The position numbers and the translations under genes are program-made. Below are positions 1 to 10,736 of a stretch of 48,711 bases of DNA, piece by piece (position 1 is the first letter of the stretch; each line of letters starts with the position of its first letter). The stretch is from Pirellulales bacterium. GTDB lineage: Bacteria; Planctomycetota; Planctomycetia; Pirellulales; DATAWG01. Under the pieces are notes generated by a model that did no database searches, had not been told where the DNA came from, and saw only the letters and a program-made list of their open reading frames with translations. The DNA is taken from NCBI GenBank assembly GCA_036267355.1, contig DATAWG010000124.1, forward strand, positions 1-48,711, written 5' to 3'.

Positions 1-11
1 GCCCAGCGGGT

Positions 12-51
12 GAAAAAAGCGTCCGCGGTGACTCGTGTACACCGCGGACGC
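12..51 (-). terminator. Rho-independent terminator
   Basis: Bases 19-30 and 40-51 form a perfect 12-bp GC-rich stem with a 9-base loop (31-39). Read on the minus strand, the stem is followed by a run of six T (plus-strand A at 13-18). This is a textbook intrinsic terminator for transcripts coming from tRNA-Glu and the structured RNA region just upstream on the minus strand. Confidence 0.85.
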
Positions 52-178
52 TCCGTCCGTTCGAGAAAGCCCAGAGGCTGATCGAGTCGAGAGTTACCAG
101 GCGTGTCTCAAAGCGGCAGAAGCCGCATGAGAGGGCCTCACGACTACGCGGCTCTCGACCCGATCAGCCTACCAGATC
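12..178 (-). ncRNA. Candidate structured small RNA, rod-shaped, family unassigned
   Basis: Between tRNA-Glu and the terminator lies a gene-free stretch that folds into one long rod. Bases 76-93 pair with 152-169 over 18 bp with a single G-U on the minus strand. An internal loop follows. Then 102-105 pair with 139-142, 106-110 with 128-132, and 113-117 with 122-126 around a four-base loop. The minus strand is preferred because the T-run terminator at 12-51 ends it. A rod with an open central bubble recalls 6S RNA, but the rod is only about 94 nt. The conserved apical GGAA loop and AGCAG of SRP RNA are absent. It may be a 6S-like RNA, a tRNA-cotranscribed small RNA or an unknown family. The fold is seen; the function is not known. 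Confidence 0.4.
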
Positions 179-192
179 ACGTCAAATTTTGC

Positions 193-219
193 AGACGTCG
201 GGGTGTGACCCCGACGTCT
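193..219. other. Perfect hairpin between tRNA-Glu and the structured RNA
   Basis: Bases 193-203 pair with 209-219 over 11 bp with a 5-base loop. There is no T-run after it on either strand, so it is not a standard terminator. It may be a processing or boundary structure on the minus-strand transcript between the tRNA and the downstream RNA candidate. Confidence 0.5.
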
Positions 220-230
220 CGAATTCAAAA

Positions 231-303
231 TACCCCCACGGGGAGTCGAACCCCGGTTTTCGGGCTGAGAACCCGACGTCCTGGGCCACTAGACGATGGG
301 GGC
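231..303 (-). tRNA. tRNA-Glu (anticodon CTC)
   Basis: The minus strand folds as a 73-nt cloverleaf. The acceptor arm GCCCCCA pairs with TGGGGGT (first pair G-U), followed by discriminator A. The anticodon arm TCGGG-TTCTCAG-CCCGA has a seven-base loop with CTC at positions 34-36. The T arm CGGGG-TTCGACT-CCCCG carries the GTTCGA signature. CTC reads the glutamate codon GAG. The D region GTCTAGTGG is the usual tRNA-Glu form. CCA is not encoded. A minus-strand terminator lies about 180 nt downstream. Confidence 0.93.
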
Positions 304-310
304 CCATTCG

Positions 311-334
311 CCGCTGCCGCTGCCGCTGCCGCTG
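311..334. repeat. CCGCTG hexamer microsatellite
   Basis: Four tandem copies of CCGCTG lie directly upstream of the tRNA 5' end. The rest of 335-605 holds only the MITE-like repeat at 455-527 and no gene that I can support. Confidence 0.8.
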
Positions 335-454
335 TCGCGACCTTTCACTCGGAGTCGATCGCTCGGCGCTGCCTCGATAATTTCCCGAACGAACGAGGAA
401 TTGTCAACCCGGGGCGTCGAGGATGGAGGGGCCGCCGAAACGCGGCGGCTTGGG

Positions 455-527
455 CTCGGCGGAAAAACAGCATCCGTTTTTCAGCCTCCTCCCCCTGACC
501 TCTCCCGCAAGGGGAGAGAGGGGACGC
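455..527. repeat. Partial copy of a MITE-like nested palindrome
   Basis: A left end CTCGGCGGAAAAA is followed by a core palindrome with CTCTCCCGCAAGGGGAGAG. The same order of end and core is seen in the fuller element at 43625-43719. Here the matching right end is not intact, so the copy appears decayed. Confidence 0.5.
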
Positions 528-605
528 AGAGCCAGCCGGGTCGATCGTGCAGCGGCGGCTATCGCGCCGAACGGCGGTCTCTGTCCCCCTGGGCCTCGCG
601 CTTGC

Positions 606-611
606 TACAAT
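606..611 (+). promoter_or_regulatory. Possible -10 box for acnA
   Basis: TACAAT lies 56 bases before the aconitase ATG. No convincing -35 box is seen 17 bases upstream, so this is a weak single-element call. Confidence 0.35.
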
Positions 612-666
612 GCCGGGCGAAAGGTCAGGCGGTGTCCACGACGCGAATTAAAAAGGCTGACTCACC

Positions 667-3390
<2,724 letters not shown>

Positions 3391-3433
3391 GAGACCGGCT
3401 GTCCGCCGCCGACGCAGCGAAGTGATGGAATTG

Positions 3434-3726
3434 CTACGCAGCGTCCGCCGCAATTCGCAATTTTGAAATGACTTCCCGCAATTGGGCTGATCCCAGGACG
3501 GCGCGTAGCTTCGCCCGGAATTCCTCATCGTCGCTTACTTCATACACGGCGCGCTGGGTCGATGCCAAAAGTACGCGATTGGCATTGCATCTCGCAGATA
3601 GTATGTGCCAGGGGGACCGTCCATTCCGCTTCCAAAAAATCGCCACATCGGATTATAGAAAAATGTTCGCTCCTCGCCGCGAACCAAAAACCATCGTGAT
3701 GCGATTCGTCGTGCAATTGCCGACAC
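3434..3726 (-). pseudogene. Remnant of an endonuclease/exonuclease/phosphatase-like C terminus
   Basis: One minus frame (3535-3726) contains FFYNPMWRFFGSG followed by DGPPGTYYLRD and AYFWH. This resembles the conserved C-terminal stretch of endonuclease/exonuclease/phosphatase-family proteins, which continue with a YFW..FDQVL segment. Here the frame ends at a stop soon after AYFWH. A second minus frame (3434-3646) takes over with an acidic, helical tail (YEVSDDEEFRAKLRAV), which suggests a frameshift. No start codon or N-terminal nuclease motifs are present upstream. I read this as a decayed 3' fragment. The alternative is a small unrelated ORF of 70 codons in the second frame. The family resemblance is from memory and was not searched. 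Confidence 0.42.
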
Positions 3727-3739
3727 CGGTCGAGTCTAA

Positions 3740-3935
3740 CGATCGCCGGAAACGCTTGCCCAACGGATTACAGTATTTACTCGTCTCAACGAGTTCGAAA
3801 CGGCGAGTACTTGCTGCGGAAGGTCGACGAGCCGGACGGAGTCGGTTTGGTCGATTGGCTCCTCGGTTGCCCGGTATAAGGCTGGTTCCCTGATGCAATC
3901 CGATTCGACGGCGGACATCCCCCTCGTCGATTAAC
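3740..3935 (+). pseudogene. Possible eroded small gene with two compensating frameshifts
   Basis: Protein-like text changes frame twice. One frame reads SPETLAQRITVFTRLNEFE. The next carries NGEYLLRKVDEPDGVG and LVDWLLGCPV. The first frame then resumes with SDSTADIPLVD and a stop. Joined, they resemble a short soluble protein with an acidic end, similar in style to small chromosomal antitoxins. This is a weak pattern judgement with no start codon identified. The whole 3391-4092 interval otherwise looks like degraded sequence. Confidence 0.2.
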
Positions 3936-4092
3936 GTGCGATGGCAGAATTAACTTCGTCCTCACCGTCGCCTCACCGAGGCGTGGCCCGCCGAACCTTG
4001 AAAGCGAGGGTCCGGCACATAATAATGGACCCTGCTGCGGAGGTAGAGTTGGCGGTCGGAGTTTGGCCGCCCCAACGGCAAGGGAGAGGCGG

Positions 4093-7000
4093 ATGGCGAC
4101 GGAGTTCAATCCCTATCATGTTTGGCTGGGCATTCCACCAGAGGAATTGCCCGCAAATCATTATCGGTTGCTCGGCATTCGGCTATTCGAGTCGAACGGC
4201 GATGTGATCGACAACGCGGCCGACCGGCAGATGGCCCATCTGCGCACGTTTCAAGGCGGCAAACATGGCGAATTGACGCAACGGCTGCTGAATGAAGTGG
4301 CCGCCGCGCGCGTTTGCTTGCTCGATCCCAAAAAACGGGCGGCCTACGACCCGCAACTCAAGGCAAAGATGTCGGCCGCCTCCGCTGACGGAGCCCCGGC
4401 AGGCGGCTCGGCGATTCAACGCCAAGCACCGCGGCGGCCGGCCGCCACGCTGGCGGCTGCTGGTCAAGCCTCGCACGCCGCCCCCGCCAACTCCGCGGCA
4501 GCTCCGCAGCCGGCAAACGTCTGGGATGATCTGCTGGGAGGCGATCCAGCAGCCAGATCATCACAGACTGGCGCCAAAACGGCGAAGGCCACAGCGGCAA
4601 AGTTGGCCACTGCCAAGGCAGCCGCGGTCAAACGAAACGCCAGCAATCGCAATGTGTCGATCGGCATCGCCGCCGCCATCGTGCTCGCGGCAGCAGTGGG
4701 TATCGGGCTGTATGCGATGAGCGGCACTCCCGCCAACGCCGATGCCACGATCGTGTTCAATTGGCCCGCGGCCGATCGTGCCGAGGCGAGTTTGACAGTC
4801 GATGACGCTCGGATTGCAATCCCAGCCACCGCGAAATGGGAATATCGCTGTCCGCCAGGGTTCCACCACATCGCCGGACAGCACGCTGCCTATAAGTTTT
4901 CGGCCGATGTCACGCTCGTCGCTGGGCAAGAACAGACACTCTCGCCGGACTGGCGGCCAAAGGCGGTGCTGGTGTTGAACTGGCCGCCAGCCGAGCGCGC
5001 CGGGGCGGAATTAAAGATCGATGGCCACCCGCAAACAGTCACCCGACGCGTGCCGCTGGAAATTCCCGTCGCGCCAGGACAGCATTTGGTTCAAGTGACG
5101 GGTCCCGGTACCGCCAGCTTTGGCACGACCGTTTCTGTCACGCCGGATGGTCGCGAGCTCGTTGCCATCGCGCCGCCTCCGACGACGGGCACGCTGGTTT
5201 TCGATTGGCCGGCCGAAGAGCGCAGAGGTGCCGAGCTGACGGTCGATGGCCATCGTCAGGAAGCCGCAAGCGGAACGGGTGCCGATCCGTTTCAGTTGAC
5301 CGTGGAGCCGGGCCGGCATGTCGTACGCATCGTCCGTGCCGGGTTCGAACCCTTCAGCCAATCGGTCGAGATTTCGGCCGGAGCGAATCAAGCGATCAAG
5401 CCGACCTGGGCGCCCGAGCAAAAGGCAGCCGTCGTCGAAACGCCGCTGGACACCGCTCCTCAACCGCTGAAAAAGCTCTCGCCGCCGCCGGCAGCCGACA
5501 TCGAGCGAATCGCCAAACAAATCGAAAATCTTTACAAGACCACGGGCGCGGGCCTGAAAGACCCGGCCAAAGCGCAAGAACTCTACGATGTGGCGGCAAA
5601 AGACGGCAGTTCGCCGGCCGAGCGCTATGTGCTGCTGACCAAGGGAGCCGAGATCGCTGCCGCGGGCGGAGATCTGACCTTGGCCATGCAAGGGGCGGAT
5701 GCCCTCGCGGCCGCTTACGAAATCGGACCGTTCGAGCTAAAGCAAAAACTGCTGGACAAATACATCAGCGTCGCCAAGCCGGATCAAGAAGAAGCCGCGA
5801 TCAGCGTTGCCGAGCAATTGGTCAATCAGGCTATAGCCGGCGATCAGTATGAGATCGCGTTGGTGCTCGCCACGGCCGCCAGCCGCGCTGCCGCCAAATC
5901 GCAGCTTCCGACGCGCAAGGAGATCGAAGACCAATTGTCGAAGCGGCGGCACGATATCCGCATCATCGCCCCGCTGTACGCCGCGGCCAAAAAAGCCCGA
6001 GCGGCGCTCGCTAAAACTCCGGACGACCCGGAGGCGAACAAACTAGTCGGCCAATGGAACTGCTTTTACAAGAGTGATTGGGCCGCCGGCCTGCCGCTGT
6101 TGGCCAAAGGTAGCGATGAGAAATTGAAATCATTAGCCGCAGAGGATCTAATGGCGGAGTTGAAATCGCCAACCGATGCCGAGGGGAAAATCCATCTTGC
6201 CGATGCATGGTGGGAATTGGCTCAAAAGGAAGCCGGCGCCGCCCGCGACTCGATCCGCCTGCATGCCGGCGAAATCTACCAAGCCGCGCTGCCAAACCTC
6301 GGCTCAGCATTGAAGAAAGCGGCGATCGAAAAGCGATTGACCGAGATTGCCGATCTGCAAACCGCGGCAGCAAATGCGGCCTCGGCAACTTCCGCCCCCG
6401 CGGTCGCAACCGGCAAATCGAAAGCCCGCGGCAAGCTTCCAATGGGCAAAATGGTCGAAATTCTCCAACTCGTCGATCCGGCGAACGCCATCGAAGGCAA
6501 TTGGTCGCGCGACGGCGACAAGCTGATGATCCAGCCAGGAAACCAATGCCGGATCGCAATTCCCGTCGTCGTCGAGGGGAGCTACGACATGGAGGTTGAG
6601 TTCACCCGGCACGACGGCGACGGCGATTTGCACTTCACCATTCCCGTCGGCACGCACCACTGCGACGTGATGGTCGGCCAAGACAAGCGCACTGGCGGCT
6701 TGGATACGGTCAACGGCCGGCGGCCATCCGAAAACAGTAATCCCACGACCGTCCACTCGCCGGAAATCGAAAATGATCACACCTATCGCCTGCTGGTGAA
6801 GGTCCGCGTGCAACAGGCAGACGCTGCCAGCATTGATGTCTTACTCGACGGCAAACCCTACTTGCCGCATTGGGAAGGCGATGCGGCAAACCTGAACATC
6901 GTCAACGACTGGGCCATGCCCGCCGGCCACCTCGGGCTCGGCGCTTGGCAATCGCACGTCGCCTACACGTCGGTGAAGCTGCGGATGATTTCGGGCCGCG

Positions 7001-7515
7001 CCGACACCGCGGGCGGCGCTGAGGCGCAGGCGGCGTCAGCCACTGCTGCTGGAGAGGCGCCTGCGTCGCTCAAGGGCAGATTCTTCGTCGCTTGTAAAGG
7101 AGAGGTCGAGCTATTCATTAACGGGCGACCGCTGCCGATTTCTGATTCCGCGAGCGAAAGCGTCCGGCTTTCGCAGGGGGATATTGTCGCGCTCCGGATC
7201 AGCAGCAAGTTCGTCCATCGGACGTTCCGCGCGGCGTTTCTGCCGGACAATCGGAAATGGAAATGGCCATTCCGCCAGGCCGACTTTTCGGTATTCGGCG
7301 ACGCCGACCCCAGCTCGATCCAGCCCCCGCAGTTTACGGCTTCGCTGTCGCGGGCCGGCCACGGCAAGGCGAACGATACCATCGAAATGATTTGGAAGCG
7401 TCTCGACCTGCCCTCGGAGAGCGAATGGATATGGTCCGGCGGAAAGGACACAAAAACGACCGTCGCGGCCATTGTCTCTCCGGCGCTTTTCATGCCGAAC
7501 CGCCCCGCACGGTAG
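4093..7515 (+). CDS. Large J-like, single-pass membrane protein with three WP repeats and lectin-like C terminus
   Basis: The 1140-residue protein has unknown function and the style of planctomycete-specific proteins. Residues 1-92 (from MATEFNPYHVWLGIPPEE) resemble a degenerate J domain with LLGIRLFE and LLDPKKRAAYD but no HPD motif, so DnaK stimulation is not expected. A Pro/Ala-rich linker leads to a membrane helix near 189-210. Three tandem units follow at about 74-residue spacing (near 218, 292 and 366), each with a V/L-x-NWP or DWP start and a VDGH-like turn, recalling PEGA-type beta repeats. A helical middle precedes a lectin-like sandwich at about 797-970 (DMEVEFTRHDGDGDLHF, HLGLGAWQSHVAYTSVKLR). 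The start at 4093 is chosen for GGGAGAGG at 4082-4089; an in-frame TTG at 4063 lacks such a site. It probably senses or binds something outside the membrane, which is inference. Confidence 0.85.
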   Translation: MATEFNPYHVWLGIPPEELPANHYRLLGIRLFESNGDVIDNAADRQMAHLRTFQGGKHGELTQRLLNEVAAARVCLLDPKKRAAYDPQLKAKMSAASADGAPAGGSAIQRQAPRRPAATLAAAGQASHAAPANSAAAPQPANVWDDLLGGDPAARSSQTGAKTAKATAAKLATAKAAAVKRNASNRNVSIGIAAAIVLAAAVGIGLYAMSGTPANADATIVFNWPAADRAEASLTVDDARIAIPATAKWEYRCPPGFHHIAGQHAAYKFSADVTLVAGQEQTLSPDWRPKAVLVLNWPPAERAGAELKIDGHPQTVTRRVPLEIPVAPGQHLVQVTGPGTASFGTTVSVTPDGRELVAIAPPPTTGTLVFDWPAEERRGAELTVDGHRQEAASGTGADPFQLTVEPGRHVVRIVRAGFEPFSQSVEISAGANQAIKPTWAPEQKAAVVETPLDTAPQPLKKLSPPPAADIERIAKQIENLYKTTGAGLKDPAKAQELYDVAAKDGSSPAERYVLLTKGAEIAAAGGDLTLAMQGADALAAAYEIGPFELKQKLLDKYISVAKPDQEEAAISVAEQLVNQAIAGDQYEIALVLATAASRAAAKSQLPTRKEIEDQLSKRRHDIRIIAPLYAAAKKARAALAKTPDDPEANKLVGQWNCFYKSDWAAGLPLLAKGSDEKLKSLAAEDLMAELKSPTDAEGKIHLADAWWELAQKEAGAARDSIRLHAGEIYQAALPNLGSALKKAAIEKRLTEIADLQTAAANAASATSAPAVATGKSKARGKLPMGKMVEILQLVDPANAIEGNWSRDGDKLMIQPGNQCRIAIPVVVEGSYDMEVEFTRHDGDGDLHFTIPVGTHHCDVMVGQDKRTGGLDTVNGRRPSENSNPTTVHSPEIENDHTYRLLVKVRVQQADAASIDVLLDGKPYLPHWEGDAANLNIVNDWAMPAGHLGLGAWQSHVAYTSVKLRMISGRADTAGGAEAQAASATAAGEAPASLKGRFFVACKGEVELFINGRPLPISDSASESVRLSQGDIVALRISSKFVHRTFRAAFLPDNRKWKWPFRQADFSVFGDADPSSIQPPQFTASLSRAGHGKANDTIEMIWKRLDLPSESEWIWSGGKDTKTTVAAIVSPALFMPNRPAR

Positions 7516-7690
7516 CGCAAGGCATCTCGCCAGTGTTCGTCGAACGCGTCGCCCACGGAATCGGTCCAGCCGAAATCGCAATCGGATGACGCCGGCAACC
7601 CGGATCAGACCGCCGGCTACCGATCCATGATCGCAGACCAGCGGCCGGCGTCATTCAGGCTTTCGAGGCGCTATCTCGCATGCAAGCGCC

Positions 7691-7710
7691 GTCAGGCCGG
7701 AAAGCCTGAC
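7691..7710. repeat. Short palindrome in the gap before hslV
   Basis: GTCAGGC (7691-7697) and GCCTGAC (7704-7710) flank a six-base loop. The gap 7516-7792 is otherwise empty of genes apart from a possible promoter at 7722-7750. Confidence 0.55.
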
Positions 7711-7721
7711 CTACGACGCCC

Positions 7722-7750
7722 TTCGCAACCGCCGCGGCGACTGGTAGACT
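7722..7750 (+). promoter_or_regulatory. Possible sigma-70-type promoter for hslVU
   Basis: TTCGCA (7722-7727) and TAGACT (7745-7750) are separated by 17 bases, 43 bases before the hslV ATG. The -35 match is poor, so this is tentative. Confidence 0.3.
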
Positions 7751-7792
7751 TCATCGTTTGACCTTCCCTGTTATGCAACAACCGGCGGATTG

Positions 7793-8335
7793 ATGCGAGT
7801 TCGTTCGACGACCATTCTGACGGTGCGGCACAACGGGCTGGTTGCCTTGGGAGGCGATGGCCAGGTGACGATGGGTAGCGCCATCATGAAGGCCGATGCG
7901 ATGAAGATCCGCCGGCTGGCCGATGGCCGCGTGATCGTCGGCTTCGCCGGTTCGAGCGCCGATGCGTTTGCGCTGCTCGAGCGGTTCGAAGCGAAGTTGA
8001 AGGATTTTCCGGCGAACACGCCCCGCGCCGCCACCGAGTTGGCCAAGGAATGGCGCACCGATCGGGCGCTGCGGCGATTGGAATCGCTCTTGGCCGTGGC
8101 CGACAGCCGCAACACGCTTTTGATCAGCGGCACCGGCGATGTAATCACGCCGACCGACGGCATTTTGGGCATCGGCTCCGGCGGGAATTACGCGGTTGCC
8201 GCGGCTCGAGCGCTCGTGGCCCATTCGTCGCTTTCGGCCGCCGCAATCGTTCGCGAAGCGCTCGAAATCGCGTCGGGCATCGATATCTACACGAACACCA
8301 ATATCGTCGTCGAGGAACTTCCATGCGCGAGTTGA
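7793..8335 (+). CDS. hslV: ATP-dependent protease peptidase subunit HslV (ClpQ)
   Basis: HslV is the cytoplasmic proteolytic double-ring subunit of the HslUV (ClpYQ) protease, an N-terminal threonine hydrolase related to proteasome beta subunits. The sequence begins MRVRS then [10 protein letters not shown], so a five-residue propeptide would be cut to expose Thr6 as nucleophile. [18 protein letters not shown] and GIGSGGNYA are typical HslV blocks. The length of 180 residues is normal. ATG at 7793 is preferred over a TTG one codon earlier. The last 13 bases overlap hslU, which fits translational coupling of protease and unfoldase. The assignment is firm. Confidence 0.96.
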   Translation: MRVRSTTILTVRHNGLVALGGDGQVTMGSAIMKADAMKIRRLADGRVIVGFAGSSADAFALLERFEAKLKDFPANTPRAATELAKEWRTDRALRRLESLLAVADSRNTLLISGTGDVITPTDGILGIGSGGNYAVAAARALVAHSSLSAAAIVREALEIASGIDIYTNTNIVVEELPCAS

Positions 8336-9657
8336 CGCCCCGACAAATCGTCGCCGAGTTGGATCGGCATATCGTCGGGCAAGCGGCGGCCAAGCGGGCC
8401 GTGGCCATCGCCATCCGCAATCGCTGGCGGCGGCATCAGTTGCCGGAAGAAATGCGGCGCGAAGTAGCGCCGAAGAACATCCTGATGATTGGCCCCACGG
8501 GCGTCGGCAAAACGGAAATCGCCCGTCGGCTGGCCCGGCTCACCGGCGCGCCGTTCATCAAGGTCGAAGCGACGAAATATACCGAGGTGGGCTACTACGG
8601 CCGCGACGTGGAAAGCATGGTCCGCGAACTGCTGGATAGCGCAATCGCATTGGTGCGCGAGCAGGAGCGCAAAGAAGTCGAAGAGGAAGCGCATCGAAGG
8701 GTCGAAGAGCGATTGCTCGATCTCGTGGCCCCGCCCCCGGTGAGCTACGACGCGGCTCCCGACAGCCCGCAACCTCCCGAGCGCCACGAACGCACCCGCG
8801 AAAAAATGCGGGCCATGCTCGCCGCCGGCGAACTCGACACGCGAAAAGTCGAACTGACGATCGAGCAAAAATCCGCGCCGATGATGCTCACCGGCATCGG
8901 CATGGAGCAGGTCGATCTGGATTTACAGGGGATGTTCGAAAAGATTCTGCCGAAGAACACGACGCGCCGCGAAATGACCGTCAGCGAGGCCCGCCGCGTG
9001 CTCTTCGAGCAGGAGTGCGACGCGCTGATCAACCAAGAGAAGGTGCATTCGGCCGCGATCGAGTTGGCGGAAAATCTGGGCATCATCTTCGTCGACGAAC
9101 TCGACAAGATCGTATCGGGCGAGACGAAAGGGGTCGACGTTTCGCGGCAGGGCGTACAGCGAGATTTGCTGCCGATCGTCGAAGGGACCACGGTGCAAAC
9201 GAAGTATGGCTATGTTCGCACCGACCATGTGCTGTTCATCGCCGCGGGCGCATTCCATCGGGCCAAGCCGAGCGATCTGATGCCCGAATTGCAAGGCCGC
9301 TTTCCGATCCGCGTCGAGTTGACCGATCTGACGAAGGAAGATTTCTTGCGGATTCTGACCGAGCCGCGCAACGCGCTGACACGGCAGTACGAAGCCCTGA
9401 TGGGAACGGAGGGCGTGCGGCTGAGTTTCACGCCCGAGGCGATCGACGCATTGGCGACTGTGGCCCATCGCGTCAACCAATCGACGCAGAATATCGGCGC
9501 CCGCCGGTTATACACGATCATGGAGCGGCTGCTCGAGGAATTAAGTTTCGAGGCGCCCGACATGGGCAAGGGGGAAGTGAACATTACCGATGCTTATGTG
9601 AAAGAAAAGCTCGAATCGCTGAGCCAGGATGAGGATTTGAGCAAGTTTATTCTGTAG
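8323..9657 (+). CDS. hslU: ATP-dependent protease ATPase subunit HslU (ClpY)
   Basis: HslU is the AAA+ hexameric unfoldase that feeds substrates into HslV. The 444-residue protein starts [20 protein letters not shown], the canonical N terminus. Walker A is [11 protein letters not shown] near residue 57. The pore and sensor region includes [19 protein letters not shown]. The I domain lies between about 110 and 245. Walker B is [10 protein letters not shown]. The C-terminal block includes [17 protein letters not shown] and ends LSKFIL, close to the conserved tail that docks into HslV. The ATG at 8323 lies inside the end of hslV in another frame, giving a 13-base overlap. No third gene follows; a 350-base gap with small palindromes separates it from the convergent tsaE. 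Confidence 0.97.
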   Translation: MRELTPRQIVAELDRHIVGQAAAKRAVAIAIRNRWRRHQLPEEMRREVAPKNILMIGPTGVGKTEIARRLARLTGAPFIKVEATKYTEVGYYGRDVESMVRELLDSAIALVREQERKEVEEEAHRRVEERLLDLVAPPPVSYDAAPDSPQPPERHERTREKMRAMLAAGELDTRKVELTIEQKSAPMMLTGIGMEQVDLDLQGMFEKILPKNTTRREMTVSEARRVLFEQECDALINQEKVHSAAIELAENLGIIFVDELDKIVSGETKGVDVSRQGVQRDLLPIVEGTTVQTKYGYVRTDHVLFIAAGAFHRAKPSDLMPELQGRFPIRVELTDLTKEDFLRILTEPRNALTRQYEALMGTEGVRLSFTPEAIDALATVAHRVNQSTQNIGARRLYTIMERLLEELSFEAPDMGKGEVNITDAYVKEKLESLSQDEDLSKFIL

Positions 9658-9852
9658 TGCCCGCAAAGCGTTTTCGGACCCTCCCTTGCTTCGACGTTCG
9701 GATTGCGACGCATCCGCTTGTATGGCGCCGGCAAGCGAAGTCTGCCAGCACGAGCGCCGTTTGAAGCAAATTCTTGCGAACGGATGGACCGTTTGAATCC
9801 AGGACGGTACGCGTTCCCAGAAAAAAGGGGTGCGCGTCAACTTGCCTGCGGG

Positions 9853-9891
9853 CACTGGCAGACCGCGCTTGCCAGTGACACACCAAGTGTC
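9853..9891. repeat. Two adjacent small palindromes in the hslU-tsaE gap
   Basis: CACTGGCA (9853-9860) pairs with TGCCAGTG (9870-9877), and GACAC (9877-9881) pairs with GTGTC (9887-9891). The first resembles the CACTGGC family seen at 17851-17909. The gap 9658-10009 lies between convergent genes and holds no gene I can support. Confidence 0.5.
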
Positions 9892-10009
9892 AAACTCATC
9901 GCAGGCACCCGCCGCGGAGCGGCCGGTCTACGTCGAGCGCGACTGCCTCGCGGAGGTGGCTCGCAGCGGTCCAAGTGTCTGATCATTTTTGTCATCGGCG
10001 AACAAACGG

Positions 10010-10489
10010 CTACCGAATCTCACTCGATCGCAGCGCCGCGATCACCGGCTGGTATCGCTCGCCGATGGCCGTAATTTCAAAGCGCCGCGACGTGATGCCG
10101 GTCGGTTCGATGGCGATCTCCAGCCGCTCAAGCGGCAGGCAAGTGGCCACGCGATCGGCCCATTCGACGAACGTCCAGCCGCCGGCGTCGAAGTATTCTT
10201 CCGGGCCGAGCTGCAGAAATTCGTCGTCGTCGCGAAGCCGATAGGCATCGAAATGATAGATCGGCAAACGGCCCCGATATTCGTGGATCAGCACGAACGT
10301 CGGGCTTAGCACTAGGCGTGGATCGACTCCGGCCGCTTCGGCGACGGCTTGCACCAGCCTCGTCTTGCCGGCCCCCAGCGGTCCGCGGAGCCCGATCACC
10401 GCGCCCGGCGGCAATTGGACCGTGAGCGCTCGGCCCAAGGCGGCAGTTGCCGATTCATCGGCGGCGAGAAACGAGAAATGATCTAGCAT
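10010..10489 (-). CDS. tsaE: tRNA threonylcarbamoyladenosine biosynthesis ATPase TsaE (YjeE)
   Basis: TsaE is the small ATPase that works with TsaB and TsaD to make t6A37 in ANN-reading tRNAs. The 159-residue protein carries Walker A GPLGAGKTRLVQ near residue 36. It also has the family block SPTFVLIHEY, the motif YHFDAYRL, and the late block FVEWADR. These four signatures in order are diagnostic. TsaB and TsaD are not in the window. The gene converges on hslU and diverges from the ClC gene, with 247 bases between the two start codons. No frame problem is visible. Confidence 0.94.
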   Translation of the reverse strand: MLDHFSFLAADESATAALGRALTVQLPPGAVIGLRGPLGAGKTRLVQAVAEAAGVDPRLVLSPTFVLIHEYRGRLPIYHFDAYRLRDDDEFLQLGPEEYFDAGGWTFVEWADRVATCLPLERLEIAIEPTGITSRRFEITAIGERYQPVIAALRSSEIR

Positions 10490-10736
10490 CGGAAAATCGC
10501 GAATCGGGCCCGTGGCCTATCGTCGCGAGAAAAAACTTCGGCAGTTGGAATCGGGGTGCAATCCGCAATGGGCGAATCGCCGCGGATGGATTTTGATTCT
10601 CGCTGAAGTAGAGCGGACGGACGGGAGCTTGGGTAGATATTATTGTGGCGACATTGCGCCTGGCGGAAATGCGGTTTGCACGAGCGGTCCTGGGGTGTAT
10701 AACGAGACACGCAACCCCCAAGGAGCGATTTATCCG

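Noticed and set aside
76-169. SRP (4.5S) RNA
   Set aside because: Rod size fits, but the conserved GGAA loop and AGCAG side are absent on both strands.
193-219. Hairpin as a second terminator
   Set aside because: There is no T-run after the stem on either strand.
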